Source of the DNA: Moritella marina ATCC 15381
Lineage (GTDB): Bacteria; Pseudomonadota; Gammaproteobacteria; Enterobacterales; Moritellaceae
Length of the DNA: 64,000 nucleotides
Direction: 5' to 3'
Assembly: GCF_008931805.1 (NCBI RefSeq)
Contig: NZ_CP044399.1
Coordinates: 3,521,370-3,585,369 of the forward strand
The translations under genes and the position numbers were made by a program. Below the pieces are notes generated by a model that saw only the letters and a program-made list of their open reading frames with translations, did not search any database and was not told the origin of the DNA. Shown in pieces: positions 19,683 through 31,555 of the stretch. Each line of letters begins with the position of its first letter. Position 1 is the stretch's first letter.

Positions 19683-21629
19683 ATGAGCGACACTAAACTA
19701 TATCCGGTACCTGCAGAATTTGCGCAAAACAGTTTATTAAATGACAATGCTTACCAAGCGATGTACAAGCATTCTATTACTAATCCGGAAGCATTTTGGG
19801 GTGAACAAGGCCATATCGTTGATTGGATCAAGCCTTATAGCCAAGTGAAAAGCACCAGTTTCCAACCTGGTCGTGTCGACATTAACTGGTTCCAAGATGG
19901 CCAACTCAATGTTTCAGCCAACTGTCTTGACCGTCACTTAAAAGATAACGCCAACAAAACAGCCATTATTTGGGAAGGCGATAACCCTGAAGATTCTGAA
20001 AAATTAACGTATCAAGACGTTTATGAAAAAGTCTGCCAATTTTCCAATGCACTCAAAGCCCAAGGCATTAAAAAAGGCGACGTCGTTTGCCTCTATATGC
20101 CAATGGTACCAGAAGCCGCAATTGCGATGCTTGCCTGTACCCGTATTGGTGCTGTACACACGATTGTATTTGCTGGTTTCTCTGCTGAAGCACTCGCTGA
20201 CCGTATTGATAACTGTGGCGCTAAATTAGTCATCACCGCCGATGAAGGTGTGCGTGCAGGTCGTATTACGCGTCTTAAAGATTGTGTTGATACTGCCTTA
20301 GCTAAACCACAAGTGACCACTGTTAACAATGTCATTGTCTTTGCCCGCACTAACGCTGATGTTGCGTGGCATGAAGGTCGTGACCTTTGGTGGCATGATG
20401 TTGTTAAAGATCAACCAAGTGAATGTGCACCTGAAGCAATGAATGCCGAAGATCCATTATTCATCCTGTATACATCCGGCTCTACTGGTAAGCCAAAAGG
20501 TGTCTTACACACCACTGGTGGTTACCTTGTATATGCCACGATGACGTTCAAATATGTTTTCGATCATCAAGACTCTGACGTCTTTTGGTGTACCGCCGAT
20601 GTGGGTTGGATCACCGGGCACAGCTATTTAGTTTACGGACCATTGGCGAATGCAGCAACGACTGTACTGTTCGAAGGTGTACCAAATTACCCTGATACGG
20701 CACGTATGAGCCAAGTAGTAGATAAGCATCAAGTCACCACACTTTATACAGCACCAACAGCCATCCGCGCACTTATGGCGAAAGGTGATGATGCAATTAA
20801 AGGCACCAAACGTACCTCGTTACGCTTAATGGGCTCAGTCGGTGAACCCATTAACCCTGAAGCATGGCAGTGGTATTACAATACTATCGGCAATGCTTCA
20901 ACACCGATTGTTGATACGTGGTGGCAGACTGAAACCGGTGGTATTTTAATTACCCCATTACCAGGCGCGACCAGCCTTAAACCCGGTTCTGCGACACGTC
21001 CATTTTTTGGTGTAAATCCAGCGCTGGTTGATAATGAAGGTAACATCCTCGATGGCGAAAATGAGGGTAACTTAGTTATCTTAGATTCTTGGCCTGGTCA
21101 AATGCGCGGTATTTATGGTGATGAAAGCCGTTTTGAAGAAGCTTACTTCTCAACATTCCCGAATATGTATTGCACAGGTGATGGCGCTAAACGTGACGCC
21201 GATGGTTATTACTGGATCACAGGGCGTGTGGATGATGTATTGAATGTTTCTGGCCACCGTATGGGGACTGCTGAAATTGAAAGTGCGTTAGTTGCCCACA
21301 ATAAAATTGCTGAAGCTGCGGTTGTCGGTGTGCCACATGATATTAAAGGCCAAGGCATTTATGCTTATGTCACACTGAATGCGGGTGAAGAAGCTGATGA
21401 AGCGCTACTAAAAGAAGTGAAACAATGGGTACGGAGTGAGATTGGCGCAATTGCCACACCAGATACCTTACATTGGACCCAAGCATTACCAAAAACCCGC
21501 TCAGGTAAGATCATGCGCCGAATACTGCGTAAAGTAGCGACCGATGATACGGATACGCTCGGCGATACTTCCACACTAGCAGATCCAAGTGTGGTTGATA
21601 CCTTAATTTCCGAGAAGCAAGAAGCTTGA
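19683..21629 (+). CDS. acs: Acetyl-CoA synthetase (AMP-forming)
   Basis: 648 residues, full length. The AMP-binding P-loop [11 protein letters not shown] is at 263-273, followed by the acyl-pocket segment [20 protein letters not shown] (adenine/acetate binding), the hinge [13 protein letters not shown], and near the C-terminus [11 protein letters not shown] with the catalytic Lys that is acetylated by Pat in homologues. It converts acetate, ATP and CoA to acetyl-CoA. It also provides an outlet for acetaldehyde-derived acetate from phosphonate breakdown (context inference). The ribosome site AAGGAAG lies just upstream. Confidence 0.98.
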   Translation: MSDTKLYPVPAEFAQNSLLNDNAYQAMYKHSITNPEAFWGEQGHIVDWIKPYSQVKSTSFQPGRVDINWFQDGQLNVSANCLDRHLKDNANKTAIIWEGDNPEDSEKLTYQDVYEKVCQFSNALKAQGIKKGDVVCLYMPMVPEAAIAMLACTRIGAVHTIVFAGFSAEALADRIDNCGAKLVITADEGVRAGRITRLKDCVDTALAKPQVTTVNNVIVFARTNADVAWHEGRDLWWHDVVKDQPSECAPEAMNAEDPLFILYTSGSTGKPKGVLHTTGGYLVYATMTFKYVFDHQDSDVFWCTADVGWITGHSYLVYGPLANAATTVLFEGVPNYPDTARMSQVVDKHQVTTLYTAPTAIRALMAKGDDAIKGTKRTSLRLMGSVGEPINPEAWQWYYNTIGNASTPIVDTWWQTETGGILITPLPGATSLKPGSATRPFFGVNPALVDNEGNILDGENEGNLVILDSWPGQMRGIYGDESRFEEAYFSTFPNMYCTGDGAKRDADGYYWITGRVDDVLNVSGHRMGTAEIESALVAHNKIAEAAVVGVPHDIKGQGIYAYVTLNAGEEADEALLKEVKQWVRSEIGAIATPDTLHWTQALPKTRSGKIMRRILRKVATDDTDTLGDTSTLADPSVVDTLISEKQEA

Positions 21630-21680
21630 AATAAAAACCGCGAGTAAACAATATCCACTCGCGCTTAAATAATCTTTTAT

Positions 21681-21715
21681 CGGTGTAACTCTCGCCTTAG
21701 TTACATCGATTTTTT
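21681..21715 (+). terminator. Intrinsic terminator downstream of acs
   Basis: A 9-bp stem CGGTGTAAC/GTTACATCG (one G-T pair) then ATTTTTTA. A second hairpin GCGAGT/ACTCGC at 21640-21662, without a T tract, precedes it. The rest of the 345-base gap to aroQ is AT-rich leader without a recognisable gene. Confidence 0.75.
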
Positions 21716-21974
21716 AGTTTTAACTCCCCGCAACAATCTCACTTAAATTCAGCCCATTGCTAATGTGCGCTAAGTTTTACTTAGAGTCTAAACTTTAATA
21801 AAATATCAGATAAGACCAGTCAAATGCTGTTATATTCTCCGAAAATCATATAATGTGTAGAGAATTAGCAACAATTGTATTTTATAAACATCTACAATTG
21901 GAGTTTTCAGAAAGGCTAACGATGTAGGTTGTATTTACGAAGTTAGTGTCATTTTACCAGACAATGGAAGCAAT

Positions 21975-22433
21975 ATGTCGCACAAATCAAGAATATTGTT
22001 ACTCAACGGACCGAATCTAAATCTTTTAGGTAAAAGAGAACCTGATACTTACGGCTATCAAACACTTAGTGACATTGTAGAACATTTAACCGATGTTGCA
22101 AACGAGCACCACATTGATTTGTGTCATGAGCAATCTAACGCAGAACACGAGCTTATTAATCATATTCATGCGGCTATGGGCAATACTGATTTTATCATCA
22201 TCAATCCTGCAGCATACACGCATACCAGTGTGGCAATTAGAGACGCATTATTAGGGGTTTCAATCCCATTTATCGAAGTACACCTCTCTAATGTACACGC
22301 TCGAGAACCGTTTCGTCATCATTCCTATCTATCCGATGTCGCCAAAGGCGTTATTTGTGGATTAGGGGCTGATGGTTATGAATTTGCACTGCTTTCTGCT
22401 GTCAAACAGCTCAAGCAAACTAACAACAAATAA
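21975..22433 (+). CDS. aroQ: Type II 3-dehydroquinate dehydratase
   Basis: 152 residues, the usual length. N-terminal [20 protein letters not shown] includes the active-site Asn and the flexible lid with Arg and Tyr. [15 protein letters not shown] and [17 protein letters not shown] carry the remaining catalytic and binding residues. It converts 3-dehydroquinate to 3-dehydroshikimate in the shikimate pathway and works as a dodecamer. It is first gene of the aroQ-accB-accC cluster, an arrangement conserved across Vibrionales and relatives. Confidence 0.97.
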   Translation: MSHKSRILLLNGPNLNLLGKREPDTYGYQTLSDIVEHLTDVANEHHIDLCHEQSNAEHELINHIHAAMGNTDFIIINPAAYTHTSVAIRDALLGVSIPFIEVHLSNVHAREPFRHHSYLSDVAKGVICGLGADGYEFALLSAVKQLKQTNNK

Positions 22434-22444
22434 AAGAGATCATT

Positions 22445-22900
22445 ATGGACATCCGTAAAATTAAAAAACTGATTGAACTAGTTGAAGAATCTGGCATTGC
22501 AGAATTAGAAATTTCTGAAGGTGAAGAGTCTGTACGAATCAATCGTTTTAGCAGCACAGCAGCTCCAGCGCAAGTTCAATATGCAACGGCTCCAGTAGCA
22601 GCGCCAGTAGCAGCTGTGGCAGCTCCGGTAGCGGCAGCTGTTGAAGCAGCTCCAACAGAAGTAGCGGGCCATCAAGTTCGCTCTCCTATGGTTGGTACTT
22701 TCTATAATGCAGTATCTCCAGGCGCCGCACCTTTTGTTGCCGTTGGCCAAACAGTAAAAGTTGGCGATACTCTGTGTATTTTAGAAGCAATGAAAATGAT
22801 GAACCAAATCGAATCAGATAAAGCCGGTGTAGTGAAAGCTATCCTAGCAACAGACGGTCAAGCTATTGAGTTTGATGAACCTCTTTTCATCATTGAATAA
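22445..22900 (+). CDS. accB: Biotin carboxyl carrier protein of acetyl-CoA carboxylase
   Basis: 151 residues. An N-terminal AccC/self-association helix ([20 protein letters not shown]) is followed by an Ala/Pro/Val-rich flexible linker (about 38-75) and the C-terminal biotinyl domain. The biotinylated Lys117 is in EAMKMMN. The 'thumb' loop [11 protein letters not shown] is present. It carries CO2 between AccC and the AccAD transcarboxylase in fatty-acid initiation. It lies 11 bases after aroQ and 14 before accC, so it is co-transcribed. Confidence 0.98.
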   Translation: MDIRKIKKLIELVEESGIAELEISEGEESVRINRFSSTAAPAQVQYATAPVAAPVAAVAAPVAAAVEAAPTEVAGHQVRSPMVGTFYNAVSPGAAPFVAVGQTVKVGDTLCILEAMKMMNQIESDKAGVVKAILATDGQAIEFDEPLFIIE

Positions 22901-22914
22901 CTACGGAGTTTCCA

Positions 22915-24273
<1,359 letters not shown>

Positions 24274-24296
24274 TCTAAGCATTAATAAATACTCAG

Positions 24297-24330
24297 AAGC
24301 CCAAGCGATTTATTCGACTTGGGCTTTTTA
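24297..24330 (+). terminator. Intrinsic terminator after accC
   Basis: The stem AAGCCCAAG/CTTGGGCTT (24297-24305 with 24318-24326) is followed by TTTTA. The remaining 387 bases up to the chitinase gene are AT-rich, with only short weak hairpins and no coding frame that I can support. They presumably hold the chitinase promoter. Confidence 0.85.
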
Positions 24331-24717
24331 TTATCCTGATTTTATTACCTTACTTTTTTATTCTCTTTATTTTGTTACCATTATGACTATCTGGTACTAC
24401 CAGCTTATTCAGACTATTCACTCGCCATATTAAACATATCAGCACTGACTCCTCATCGGTAAAATACACATTAAAAAAACTGAAAAAGTCCTGATGAGTA
24501 TGGTCTTAAAGCCATTTCTGACTTTAAATGTCGTTACTTAGAGTATTTATCATGATCCTGCAGATAATTTTATCTATAGGCATTTTTTTTACTCTCTGAA
24601 AAAAACGCACTGTGTACAAGAGCTTTTCATCACTATAAATTTTATTGTAGTTTAATGGCAATGTTAACAATGAGATAGGATGTGTCATTGCTGCAATATT
24701 TATTATAGGGAATCATT

Positions 24718-26370
24718 ATGAAGCTTAAATCGATACTTTCAGCGGCTATTTTCACCGGTCTTTTTTCTACAGCAGGCATAGCAGGGACCATTACATCACA
24801 GGACGATAATGTCGTCGTCGGTTACTGGCATAACTGGTGTGATGGTCGTGGCTACCAAGGCGGAAACGCACCTTGTGTTGAACTAAAAACGGTAAATCCA
24901 CAGTACAACGTGGTCAATATTTCATTCATGAAAGTGTATGATATCGCTGAAGGCCGTATTCCAACCTTTAAACTAGACCCTACGATTGCCCTGAGTGAAG
25001 CAGAATTTATCGCTCAAATTGATACCCTTAACAGCCAAGGACGTAGTGTATTAATCGCGCTTGGCGGCGCTGATGCACATATAGAACTAACCCGTGGTGA
25101 CGAAGATGCGCTCGCTGCAGAAATTATTAGACTCACGGATCTTTATGGATTTGATGGGCTCGATATTGATTTAGAACAAGCAGCGATCACAGCAAAAGAT
25201 AACCAGTTTGTTATTCCGGCAGCATTAAAAATGGTCAAAGAGCATTACCGTAAAACCGGTGATAACTTTATGATCACCATGGCACCGGAATTCCCTTATT
25301 TAACCGCTAATGGCGCCTATACTCCCTACCTTACTGAGCTTGATGGTTATTATGACTTCATCAATCCACAATTCTACAACCAAGGTGGCGATGGCCTGTG
25401 GATTGAAGGCGTAGGCTGGATAGCACAAAACAATGATGCGTTAAAAGAAGAATTTATTTACTACATTGCCGACTCACTGATTAACGGTACGCGTAATTAC
25501 CATAAGATCCCACATGATAAATTAGTCTTCGGGCTGCCTTCGAACATCGATGCGGCAGCAACTGGTTACATTCAAGACCCACAAGACTTATACAAGGCCT
25601 TTGACCGTTTAAAAGCCCAAGGCCAGCCATTACGTGGTGTAATGACGTGGTCAGTGAACTGGGATATGGGCACGGACGCCGCGAATAACAGCTACAATCA
25701 ACAGTTCATTAAAGATTATGGTAACTTTATTCATAATCAATTACCCCCAGTGACAGATATGACGCCGACTTTATCGGGAATTGTCGATACGCGTGTCGAG
25801 CTCGACAGCCACTTTGATCCATTAATCGGGATAACAGCCAAAGACTATCAAGGTAACGATATAACAGCCGATGTTACCGTCTCGGGCAGTGTTAATACCA
25901 ATCAAGTCGGCGACTACCTGTTAACTTACAGCGTCAGCAGTGATGATGAAACCACGAATCAACCTCGCAAAATAACCGTATACGAAATATTGCCTGCTTT
26001 TACAGGTATCACTGATACCACCGTTGTCATTGATAGTGAATTTGACCCTATGCAAGGCGTTAGTGCCAGCCATCCGACGCAAGGTGATCTCACCGCCAAT
26101 ATCACCGTAACAGGTGAAGTTGATACTAATGTCGTTGGTGTATACGAGCTAACTTACCAGCTATTTTATGGTCAGGATAATCAGCAGAATATGACCGATA
26201 AACGTATCGTTACCGTTGTCACTGATGCAGTAAGTGATGATGATTGGCAAGTAGGCAGTACGTATGTCAAAGATGATAAAGTCACTCATAACGGCGCGAC
26301 TTGGACAGCGCAGTGGTGGACGAAAGGTGAAGAACCAGGTACGACTGGCGAATGGGGAGTTTGGCGTTAG
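24718..26370 (+). CDS. Secreted GH18 chitinase with two Ig-like domains and a chitin-binding domain (MmChi60-like)
   Basis: 550 residues. A Sec signal peptide ends near TAGIAG (about 23). The GH18 TIM barrel (about 30-340) has the catalytic DxxDxDxE motif as FDGLDIDLE, with the acid Glu153, plus the SxGG-like strand VLIALGGADAH and the substrate motif PQFYN. Two consecutive DUF5011/Ig-like repeats follow (about 345-425 and 425-507; shared patterns SHFDPLIG/SEFDPMQG and VNTNQVGDYLLTY/VDTNVVGVYELTY). A C-terminal type-5/12 chitin-binding module (about 513-550) has the aromatic triad TWTAQWW...WGVWR. It cleaves chitin outside the cell. The architecture and Glu153 match, from memory, the structurally studied Moritella marina chitinase 60. 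AGGGAAT precedes the start. Confidence 0.95.
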   Translation: MKLKSILSAAIFTGLFSTAGIAGTITSQDDNVVVGYWHNWCDGRGYQGGNAPCVELKTVNPQYNVVNISFMKVYDIAEGRIPTFKLDPTIALSEAEFIAQIDTLNSQGRSVLIALGGADAHIELTRGDEDALAAEIIRLTDLYGFDGLDIDLEQAAITAKDNQFVIPAALKMVKEHYRKTGDNFMITMAPEFPYLTANGAYTPYLTELDGYYDFINPQFYNQGGDGLWIEGVGWIAQNNDALKEEFIYYIADSLINGTRNYHKIPHDKLVFGLPSNIDAAATGYIQDPQDLYKAFDRLKAQGQPLRGVMTWSVNWDMGTDAANNSYNQQFIKDYGNFIHNQLPPVTDMTPTLSGIVDTRVELDSHFDPLIGITAKDYQGNDITADVTVSGSVNTNQVGDYLLTYSVSSDDETTNQPRKITVYEILPAFTGITDTTVVIDSEFDPMQGVSASHPTQGDLTANITVTGEVDTNVVGVYELTYQLFYGQDNQQNMTDKRIVTVVTDAVSDDDWQVGSTYVKDDKVTHNGATWTAQWWTKGEEPGTTGEWGVWR

Positions 26371-26439
26371 TATAAAAGAGTTCAACCCTTTCTAAACCAA
26401 GCAACTTAAACACAGATAATTTAAAACATACTTTAAAAC

Positions 26440-26476
26440 AAAGCCAGTATTAACAAATGTTGATACTGGCTTTTTC
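26440..26476. terminator. Bidirectional terminator between chitinase and phosphonate genes
   Basis: A 10-bp stem AAGCCAGTAT/ATACTGGCTT (26441-26450 with 26463-26472), A-run before and TTTTT after, between convergent genes. Confidence 0.85.
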
Positions 26477-26504
26477 ACGACTAAAGTAACTCGATGATAA
26501 CGAA

Positions 26505-27980
26505 TTATTTATCTGCTTTACCGGCCGCATTAGCAAACTTGGCCAACTGCTTATCGAACCAGAAAGGCGTGGTTTCATTATCTTCACAACGTTCTTTACG
26601 GCGAATGGCATTACGTACCAACATAGTACCTATCCAGCGTATAGGTTCAGGTGGAAAGCCGCCTTTTGGCCCTGTCGTTAGCCCGTTATGGCTCCATTTA
26701 TCATTATTGCCTAGCAGCATAGATGCTAATATTTTACCGCCAATCCAAGTCTGGCCTACACCACTACCGGAATAACCAAAACCGTAATAAATATTGCCTT
26801 CATCAGCGATTTTGCCAAAAAATGGCAGTCCCGTCGCCGAACGATCCGATGGACCAGTCCAAGTCGTTTCAAATTCTTCAGCCACCAGCGTCGGAAATAA
26901 CTTATCAAACGACTCGCGTAGTAACTTGCCATACCGTGTAGGCTGATTAAATAAAGGTCTCACTGCATTAGCATAAGAAAAATGATTACCGCCCTTACCT
27001 AACATCAAACGACCATCAGGCGTAGTACGGTAATAATGCACAAAAGTACGTGAATCTAATACTGTTTTACCATCTGTAATGCCCATTTCTGCTAGCTTTT
27101 CAGGGATCGGTTTGGTGATCGCCATATCTGACGATACCACCACAATTTTATTTTTAAACTGCGGGAATTGCTCTAACATCCAAGCGTTTAGCGCCATCAC
27201 TGACTTCGTCGCATAGACAGTTCCTTGTGGTGTCTCGATCACGACTTTATGCTTATTTGCTTTCGCACTAGCTTTGCTACTGGCTTTGGCACTAGTAGCG
27301 CTAAGGTTATTATCTTTAATCGCTAACATCGGCGTGTTTTCATAAATACGCACCTCAAGTTGCTCGGCGACGCGCTTTAAACCACGGGCTAACTTACCCG
27401 GCTGCACACTGGCGGCGACAGGCGAAAAATACCCTGTTTGATGTAATTCAGAACCCGCATGCTGCTGTACCGTCTTCGCTTCCCAAACCTGCCAACTGTT
27501 TAATTCATGTTTATCTAACGCCGCTAATGTCGCCTCTAATCCACCAGTCTGTGCGGTATTGGTGGCAGTAAACAAAGTGCCATCACGACGTAGCTCTGCA
27601 TCAATCTGATACTTTAAACAAAAGGCTTCAATTTCATCCACCGCTTGTTCTGACGCTTTGACTAATTCGACCGCCTGCGTTTCACCATATAGACGTTGCA
27701 TCGACAAGTACTTAGTCGACCAAGTCAGCATACAGCCACCGTTACGACCCGATGCGCCACTACCACAGAGACTTTTCTCTATGATCATGACATCCAGTGT
27801 CGGTTGTTGCTGTTTAAGTTGGATCGCGGTCCATAATCCCGTGTAACCACCACCGACAATACACACATCAGCGACTGTATCAGCAGTGAGCGTTTGTGGC
27901 TTTACGTTATTACAGTAATCCGCTTCTAGATCCATTGCTTGTTGAAACCAAAAAGTTTGAAATTCAGGCTGCTTAGTCAT
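26505..27980 (-). CDS. FAD-dependent aminophosphonate oxidoreductase (DAO family)
   Basis: 491 residues from the ATG at 27980. A TTG four codons upstream lacks a ribosome site. The Rossmann motif VCIVGGGYTGLWTA starts at about residue 39 and the DAO fold ends with GFGYSGSGVGQTWIGGKILA. This is the glycine/D-amino-acid oxidase-like family that recurs in 2-aminoethylphosphonate clusters as a putative aminophosphonate oxidoreductase. Oxidation of AEP or an N-substituted AEP toward phosphonoacetaldehyde is the expected role, inferred from context. An unusual Ala/Ser/Lys-rich stretch (AKASSKASAKA, about residues 230-241) looks like a recent repeat expansion. A terminator hairpin separates it from phnX. 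Confidence 0.85.
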   Translation of the reverse strand: MTKQPEFQTFWFQQAMDLEADYCNNVKPQTLTADTVADVCIVGGGYTGLWTAIQLKQQQPTLDVMIIEKSLCGSGASGRNGGCMLTWSTKYLSMQRLYGETQAVELVKASEQAVDEIEAFCLKYQIDAELRRDGTLFTATNTAQTGGLEATLAALDKHELNSWQVWEAKTVQQHAGSELHQTGYFSPVAASVQPGKLARGLKRVAEQLEVRIYENTPMLAIKDNNLSATSAKASSKASAKANKHKVVIETPQGTVYATKSVMALNAWMLEQFPQFKNKIVVVSSDMAITKPIPEKLAEMGITDGKTVLDSRTFVHYYRTTPDGRLMLGKGGNHFSYANAVRPLFNQPTRYGKLLRESFDKLFPTLVAEEFETTWTGPSDRSATGLPFFGKIADEGNIYYGFGYSGSGVGQTWIGGKILASMLLGNNDKWSHNGLTTGPKGGFPPEPIRWIGTMLVRNAIRRKERCEDNETTPFWFDKQLAKFANAAGKADK

Positions 27981-28010
27981 GATCACACTCAAGATAGTTA
28001 GTATTTTAAG

Positions 28011-28042
28011 TAAAAAAATAGCTAACCATGTGGCTAGCTATT
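28011..28042 (-). terminator. Intrinsic terminator between phnX and the FAD oxidoreductase gene
   Basis: On the minus strand AATAGCTAGCC-ACAT-GGTTAGCTATT (one mismatch in 11 bp; 28042-28032 with 28027-28017) runs into seven T (28018-28012). It lies 20 bases after the phnX stop. It would end the phnW-pbfA-phnX transcript or attenuate read-through into the oxidoreductase. Confidence 0.8.
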
Positions 28043-28061
28043 AAGGTTTAAGCATAAGTGA

Positions 28062-28904
28062 TTATGGACGTTCGCCAGCCGCTAAACGGGCATCAATATC
28101 AGCAACCACTTGTGGTAGGTCTGCGATGGTATCAATCAAGTAATGCGCATTAAACGGCGTGAAACGGTCACGGGCTTTTTCACGCGCTTGGTGTAAAGTC
28201 GCTTCGTCAGCAGCAAGGTATTCCGCTAGTGTTAGACCCGCTTCATTACCCGATAACAATAAACCGACAGTCCACATACCGGCATTATGCCCTTCTTCAA
28301 TACCCGGTACTGAATCATCAACCTTGATACAAGCGCCAACATCAGTCACGGCCATATCAATGACATTTTTCAATACCATGTAAGGTGCAGGACGGCCACC
28401 AGCAGGTAGGTCATCCGTTGCCACGACACAATCAGGCACATAGCCTTTTTCTGCTGCAACAGGGATCAGCTTGTCCATGACGACACGTGGGTAGCCAGAA
28501 CATGAACCAATTTTAACACCTTGCTGTTTTAAGCCATTCACAACGTCTAATGCATGTGGAATTGGATCAGCGTGTTCACCTACTTTAGCGATTTGTAGTG
28601 GCATAAATGTTTGGTAAATCGCATCAATATCAGTCTTGCTAATAACGGTGCCGAACTGTGCTTGCCAGCGTGCTGCCACAGCAGGTAATTCTGATACCGC
28701 TTTAATGTGATCCCATTTACCTAGGCCCATCGGCACACGCGCTTCAGCTAAGCTAATATCAAAATCATACTGCGCTTTAAATGCAGCAATAAAAATAGTG
28801 GTCGGTGCAAATGAACCGAAATCAACGATAGTACCCGCCCAATCAAAAATAACAGACTGAACATGATTAAGTTTTACTGACTGGTCTTGTGCGAAATTTG
28901 ACAT
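28062..28904 (-). CDS. phnX: Phosphonoacetaldehyde hydrolase (phosphonatase)
   Basis: 280 residues from the ATG at 28904. The alternative upstream start is a TTG. The HAD-superfamily motif I is VIFDWAGT with nucleophile Asp21, the cap-domain Schiff-base Lys63 is in MGLGKW, motif II is GSCSGYP, and the C-terminal acidic motif is CIKVDDSVPGIEEG. It hydrolyses the C-P bond of phosphonoacetaldehyde to acetaldehyde and phosphate, the last step of AEP breakdown. It is third gene after phnW and pbfA on the minus strand. Confidence 0.96.
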   Translation of the reverse strand: MSNFAQDQSVKLNHVQSVIFDWAGTIVDFGSFAPTTIFIAAFKAQYDFDISLAEARVPMGLGKWDHIKAVSELPAVAARWQAQFGTVISKTDIDAIYQTFMPLQIAKVGEHADPIPHALDVVNGLKQQGVKIGSCSGYPRVVMDKLIPVAAEKGYVPDCVVATDDLPAGGRPAPYMVLKNVIDMAVTDVGACIKVDDSVPGIEEGHNAGMWTVGLLLSGNEAGLTLAEYLAADEATLHQAREKARDRFTPFNAHYLIDTIADLPQVVADIDARLAAGERP

Positions 28905-29011
28905 AATAGTGTTTTCCAAAGTAATTCGTTATTAAAATGAGTTAAGAATGTGTTACTAACAATTTGTTTGATTACGATTTTTAAATTCAATTTTTTTTCA
29001 ACTACCCATTT

Positions 29012-30427
29012 TCAACCAATAGGCGCATAACCAAAGTCACGGCTTACTTTATCAATTGCACCCGCAAAGATAGTGAGTGCTCGCTTTAATTCATCTCTAT
29101 TAATAATAAGCGGCGGGCTCAGTTGGATAACATTACCTTGCGATACTTTAAAACTCAGCCCCGCATTCAAGCAGTAATACAACACAGCTTCCGCTTCATC
29201 AAAGGCGCGCGCTTTAGCATCGCGATCTGTAACTAACTCAATCCCCCATAACAGTCCCATGCCACGCACATCGCCAATCAAAGAATATTGTGCTTTCAAA
29301 GCCACTAACGCTTGAGCCACAAAGATTTCATCATCTTGCACTTTGCTCAGCAGATTTTGCTGTTCAATCACTTCCATCGTAGCTAATGCTGCAGCGCAAC
29401 CAATCGGACTTTTTTCGTGGGTATAATGACCCAGTGATACTTGCGCGGCGGTATTGTATTTATCTTTGGTGATCATCGCGGCAATCGGGACCACGCCACC
29501 GCCCAAGCCCTTACCAATACATAAAATATCCGGTTCGATATCAAATGCATGATGGCTAAACCAGTACCCAGTACGTCCCATACCGTTAGGAATATCGTCA
29601 ATAATCAGTAAGATATTATGTTTATCGCAGATCTCCCTGATGCGCTGCCAATAAGCTTTACTTGGCACTTGCACATCGGTATTACGGATAGCTTCAGCAA
29701 TAAAGACCCCTATGCCACCTTCTTTTTCGACCACGTATTCCAGATAATCAGCATAATGCACATCACTGCCGTCCGGAGAAGGAAAACAGCCGCGATAAGA
29801 TACTGCAGGCGGAATACGTTCGACACCAGACATTAATGGTCCCATGCCAGCACGAAAACAGGCTTCACCACCGACAGAGATGGCATCGAGTGAGGCACCG
29901 TGGAATGAATCCCACAGCGACACCACTTTGAAATTGCCGGTGACGTGACGTGCTAATTTAAGTGCCATGCCGATGACAGAGGTGCCACCCGGTGCAAACA
30001 GGACGCGATTGAGCTCACCACCACATATTTCAGTCAGCTTAGTTGCACAATCAATCGCGGTTTGATTAGTAAAGCGACGTGGTGAAAACGGTAACGTCGC
30101 TAATTGTTGGCTAATTTTAGTTAATACATGCGGGTGACCATAACCTAGCTGATGCACGTTATTACCATGGAAATCCATGTAACGCTGACCAGCAGCATCT
30201 TGTAAATAAATGCCTTCAGCAGCCACTAACGCATCCAAACACGGCGTCGACATCGCTTGGTGTAAAAACACCTTACTGTCTTGCTCAAGCATGGCTTTCG
30301 TCGCGTTATCGTCAATACTGGCGTGCCACTGTTGACGCGCAGGCGTGGTATTAACATCGCCTTCACTACGATGTTGGCGGCTTGCTAATACAGTCTTATC
30401 AGCTAAGTTAGTAGTCACTTCACTCAT
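29012..30427 (-). CDS. pbfA: PLP-dependent PbfA-type (R)-1-hydroxy-2-aminoethylphosphonate ammonia-lyase
   Basis: 471 residues from the ATG at 30427, which overlaps the phnW stop as ATGA. A class-III aminotransferase fold: [14 protein letters not shown] (phosphate cup), [24 protein letters not shown] with the PLP-pyridine Asp, and the PLP Lys306 in CIGKGLGGG. Aminotransferase-like genes in this exact position between phnW and phnX have been shown in other bacteria to be PbfA, which eliminates ammonia from R-1-hydroxy-AEP to give phosphonoacetaldehyde. Assignment rests on fold plus neighbourhood. A plain aminotransferase remains possible. Confidence 0.8.
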   Translation of the reverse strand: MSEVTTNLADKTVLASRQHRSEGDVNTTPARQQWHASIDDNATKAMLEQDSKVFLHQAMSTPCLDALVAAEGIYLQDAAGQRYMDFHGNNVHQLGYGHPHVLTKISQQLATLPFSPRRFTNQTAIDCATKLTEICGGELNRVLFAPGGTSVIGMALKLARHVTGNFKVVSLWDSFHGASLDAISVGGEACFRAGMGPLMSGVERIPPAVSYRGCFPSPDGSDVHYADYLEYVVEKEGGIGVFIAEAIRNTDVQVPSKAYWQRIREICDKHNILLIIDDIPNGMGRTGYWFSHHAFDIEPDILCIGKGLGGGVVPIAAMITKDKYNTAAQVSLGHYTHEKSPIGCAAALATMEVIEQQNLLSKVQDDEIFVAQALVALKAQYSLIGDVRGMGLLWGIELVTDRDAKARAFDEAEAVLYYCLNAGLSFKVSQGNVIQLSPPLIINRDELKRALTIFAGAIDKVSRDFGYAPIG

Positions 30428-31530
30428 GCACTTAGTTCCCAATATTTCGCTGTTTCCATTGCTACTAATAAACGTTGGATGTCACTTGGGTGCACATCGC
30501 CAATGTTACCAATACGGAAACAGTCAGCGTTGGATACCTTACCTGGGTAGATAACAAAACCTTGTTCTTTAAGACGGTTATAAAATTCTTTGAATTGATA
30601 ATCACTGTGAACGGGTGAATAGAACGAGGTAATAATTGGTGAATGTAACGAGGCATCAAGCAAGGTATCAAAACCCAGTTTCGCCATGCCCGCGACGAGT
30701 GTTGTTTGGTTTTCTTGATAACGTTGATGACGTGCAGCAATACCGCCTTCTTCTTCAAGCTCTAATAACGCTTGGTAAAATGCACGCACGGTATGAGTTG
30801 GTGACGTAAAGCGCCACTTACCGCCATTTTTTTCCATGCACTGCCATTGGTCATATAGATCCAATGACAATGAACGTGCTAGTCCTTTACATTTTTCCAG
30901 TTCCGCTTGACGGGCAATCACAAAGCCAAAACCGGGAACACCTTGAATACATTTGTTAGCAGAGCTGATCAGGAAATCAACGCCTAAATCAGCCATATCC
31001 AATGGAATACCACCAAAGCTAGACATCGCATCTAAGATAACGATCTTGCCGTTTTTCTTGGCTAATTTAATCACATCATCAATTGGATTAAGCATGCCCG
31101 TTGTCGTTTCACAATGAACGATAGCAACATGAGTAATGCTGTCATCAGCGCTTAATTTCGCTTCTACTTCCGCAATGCTTGGTTGCGCGGTTTCACCCGG
31201 GGCAATCACGTCACAGGCGATATTTAAGTAATCTGCAATCTGGGCAATACGCGCACCGTAAGCACCGTTATCAACCACCAGCAATTTACCATCAGCAGGA
31301 ATAACACTGCCGATGGTTGCCTCTACCGATGCAGTGCCACTGCCTTGCATCAATACACTGGTATAACCCGCTTGTGAGGTTGCTAGTTGCACTAACTTAG
31401 CGCGGATAACTTCAACAATGTCTTTGTTATATTCATCATCCCAAGTACACCAATCTTTTAGCATGGCTTCTCGTACACTTGCTGTAGTTGAAAGTGGACC
31501 CGGTGTTAGTAATAAATATTCGTTTTTCAT
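30424..31530 (-). CDS. phnW: 2-aminoethylphosphonate:pyruvate aminotransferase
   Basis: 368 residues from the ATG at 31530, preceded by GGAAGCAGAG. The ATG at 31542 adds MEAE and lacks a site of its own. The start [16 protein letters not shown] is family-typical. The PLP lysine Lys193 lies in [18 protein letters not shown], and the cofactor Asp in [11 protein letters not shown]. It transfers the amino group of AEP to pyruvate, giving phosphonoacetaldehyde and alanine. It is first gene of the minus-strand operon, with a PhnR-type box directly upstream. Confidence 0.97.
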   Translation of the reverse strand: MKNEYLLLTPGPLSTTASVREAMLKDWCTWDDEYNKDIVEVIRAKLVQLATSQAGYTSVLMQGSGTASVEATIGSVIPADGKLLVVDNGAYGARIAQIADYLNIACDVIAPGETAQPSIAEVEAKLSADDSITHVAIVHCETTTGMLNPIDDVIKLAKKNGKIVILDAMSSFGGIPLDMADLGVDFLISSANKCIQGVPGFGFVIARQAELEKCKGLARSLSLDLYDQWQCMEKNGGKWRFTSPTHTVRAFYQALLELEEEGGIAARHQRYQENQTTLVAGMAKLGFDTLLDASLHSPIITSFYSPVHSDYQFKEFYNRLKEQGFVIYPGKVSNADCFRIGNIGDVHPSDIQRLLVAMETAKYWELSA

Positions 31531-31543
31531 CTCTGCTTCCATT

Positions 31544-31555
31544 TGGACTATACCA
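31544..31555 (-). promoter_or_regulatory. PhnR-type operator upstream of phnW
   Basis: TGGACTATACCA on the plus strand, i.e. TGGTATAGTCCA toward phnW. It fits the HutC/PhnF-type consensus TGGTNNAGNCCA and is a 16-base exact match (with flanks) to the box before the ATPase gene. It ends 14 bases from the phnW start codon. Confidence 0.75.

Noticed and set aside
21639-21663. GCGAGT/ACTCGC hairpin right after acs as the main terminator
   Set aside because: It has no T tract; the hairpin at 21681 fits better.
22550-22680. Repetitive GCAGCTCC/GTAGCAGC sequence considered as a tandem repeat element
   Set aside because: It encodes the ordinary Ala/Pro/Val linker of AccB.
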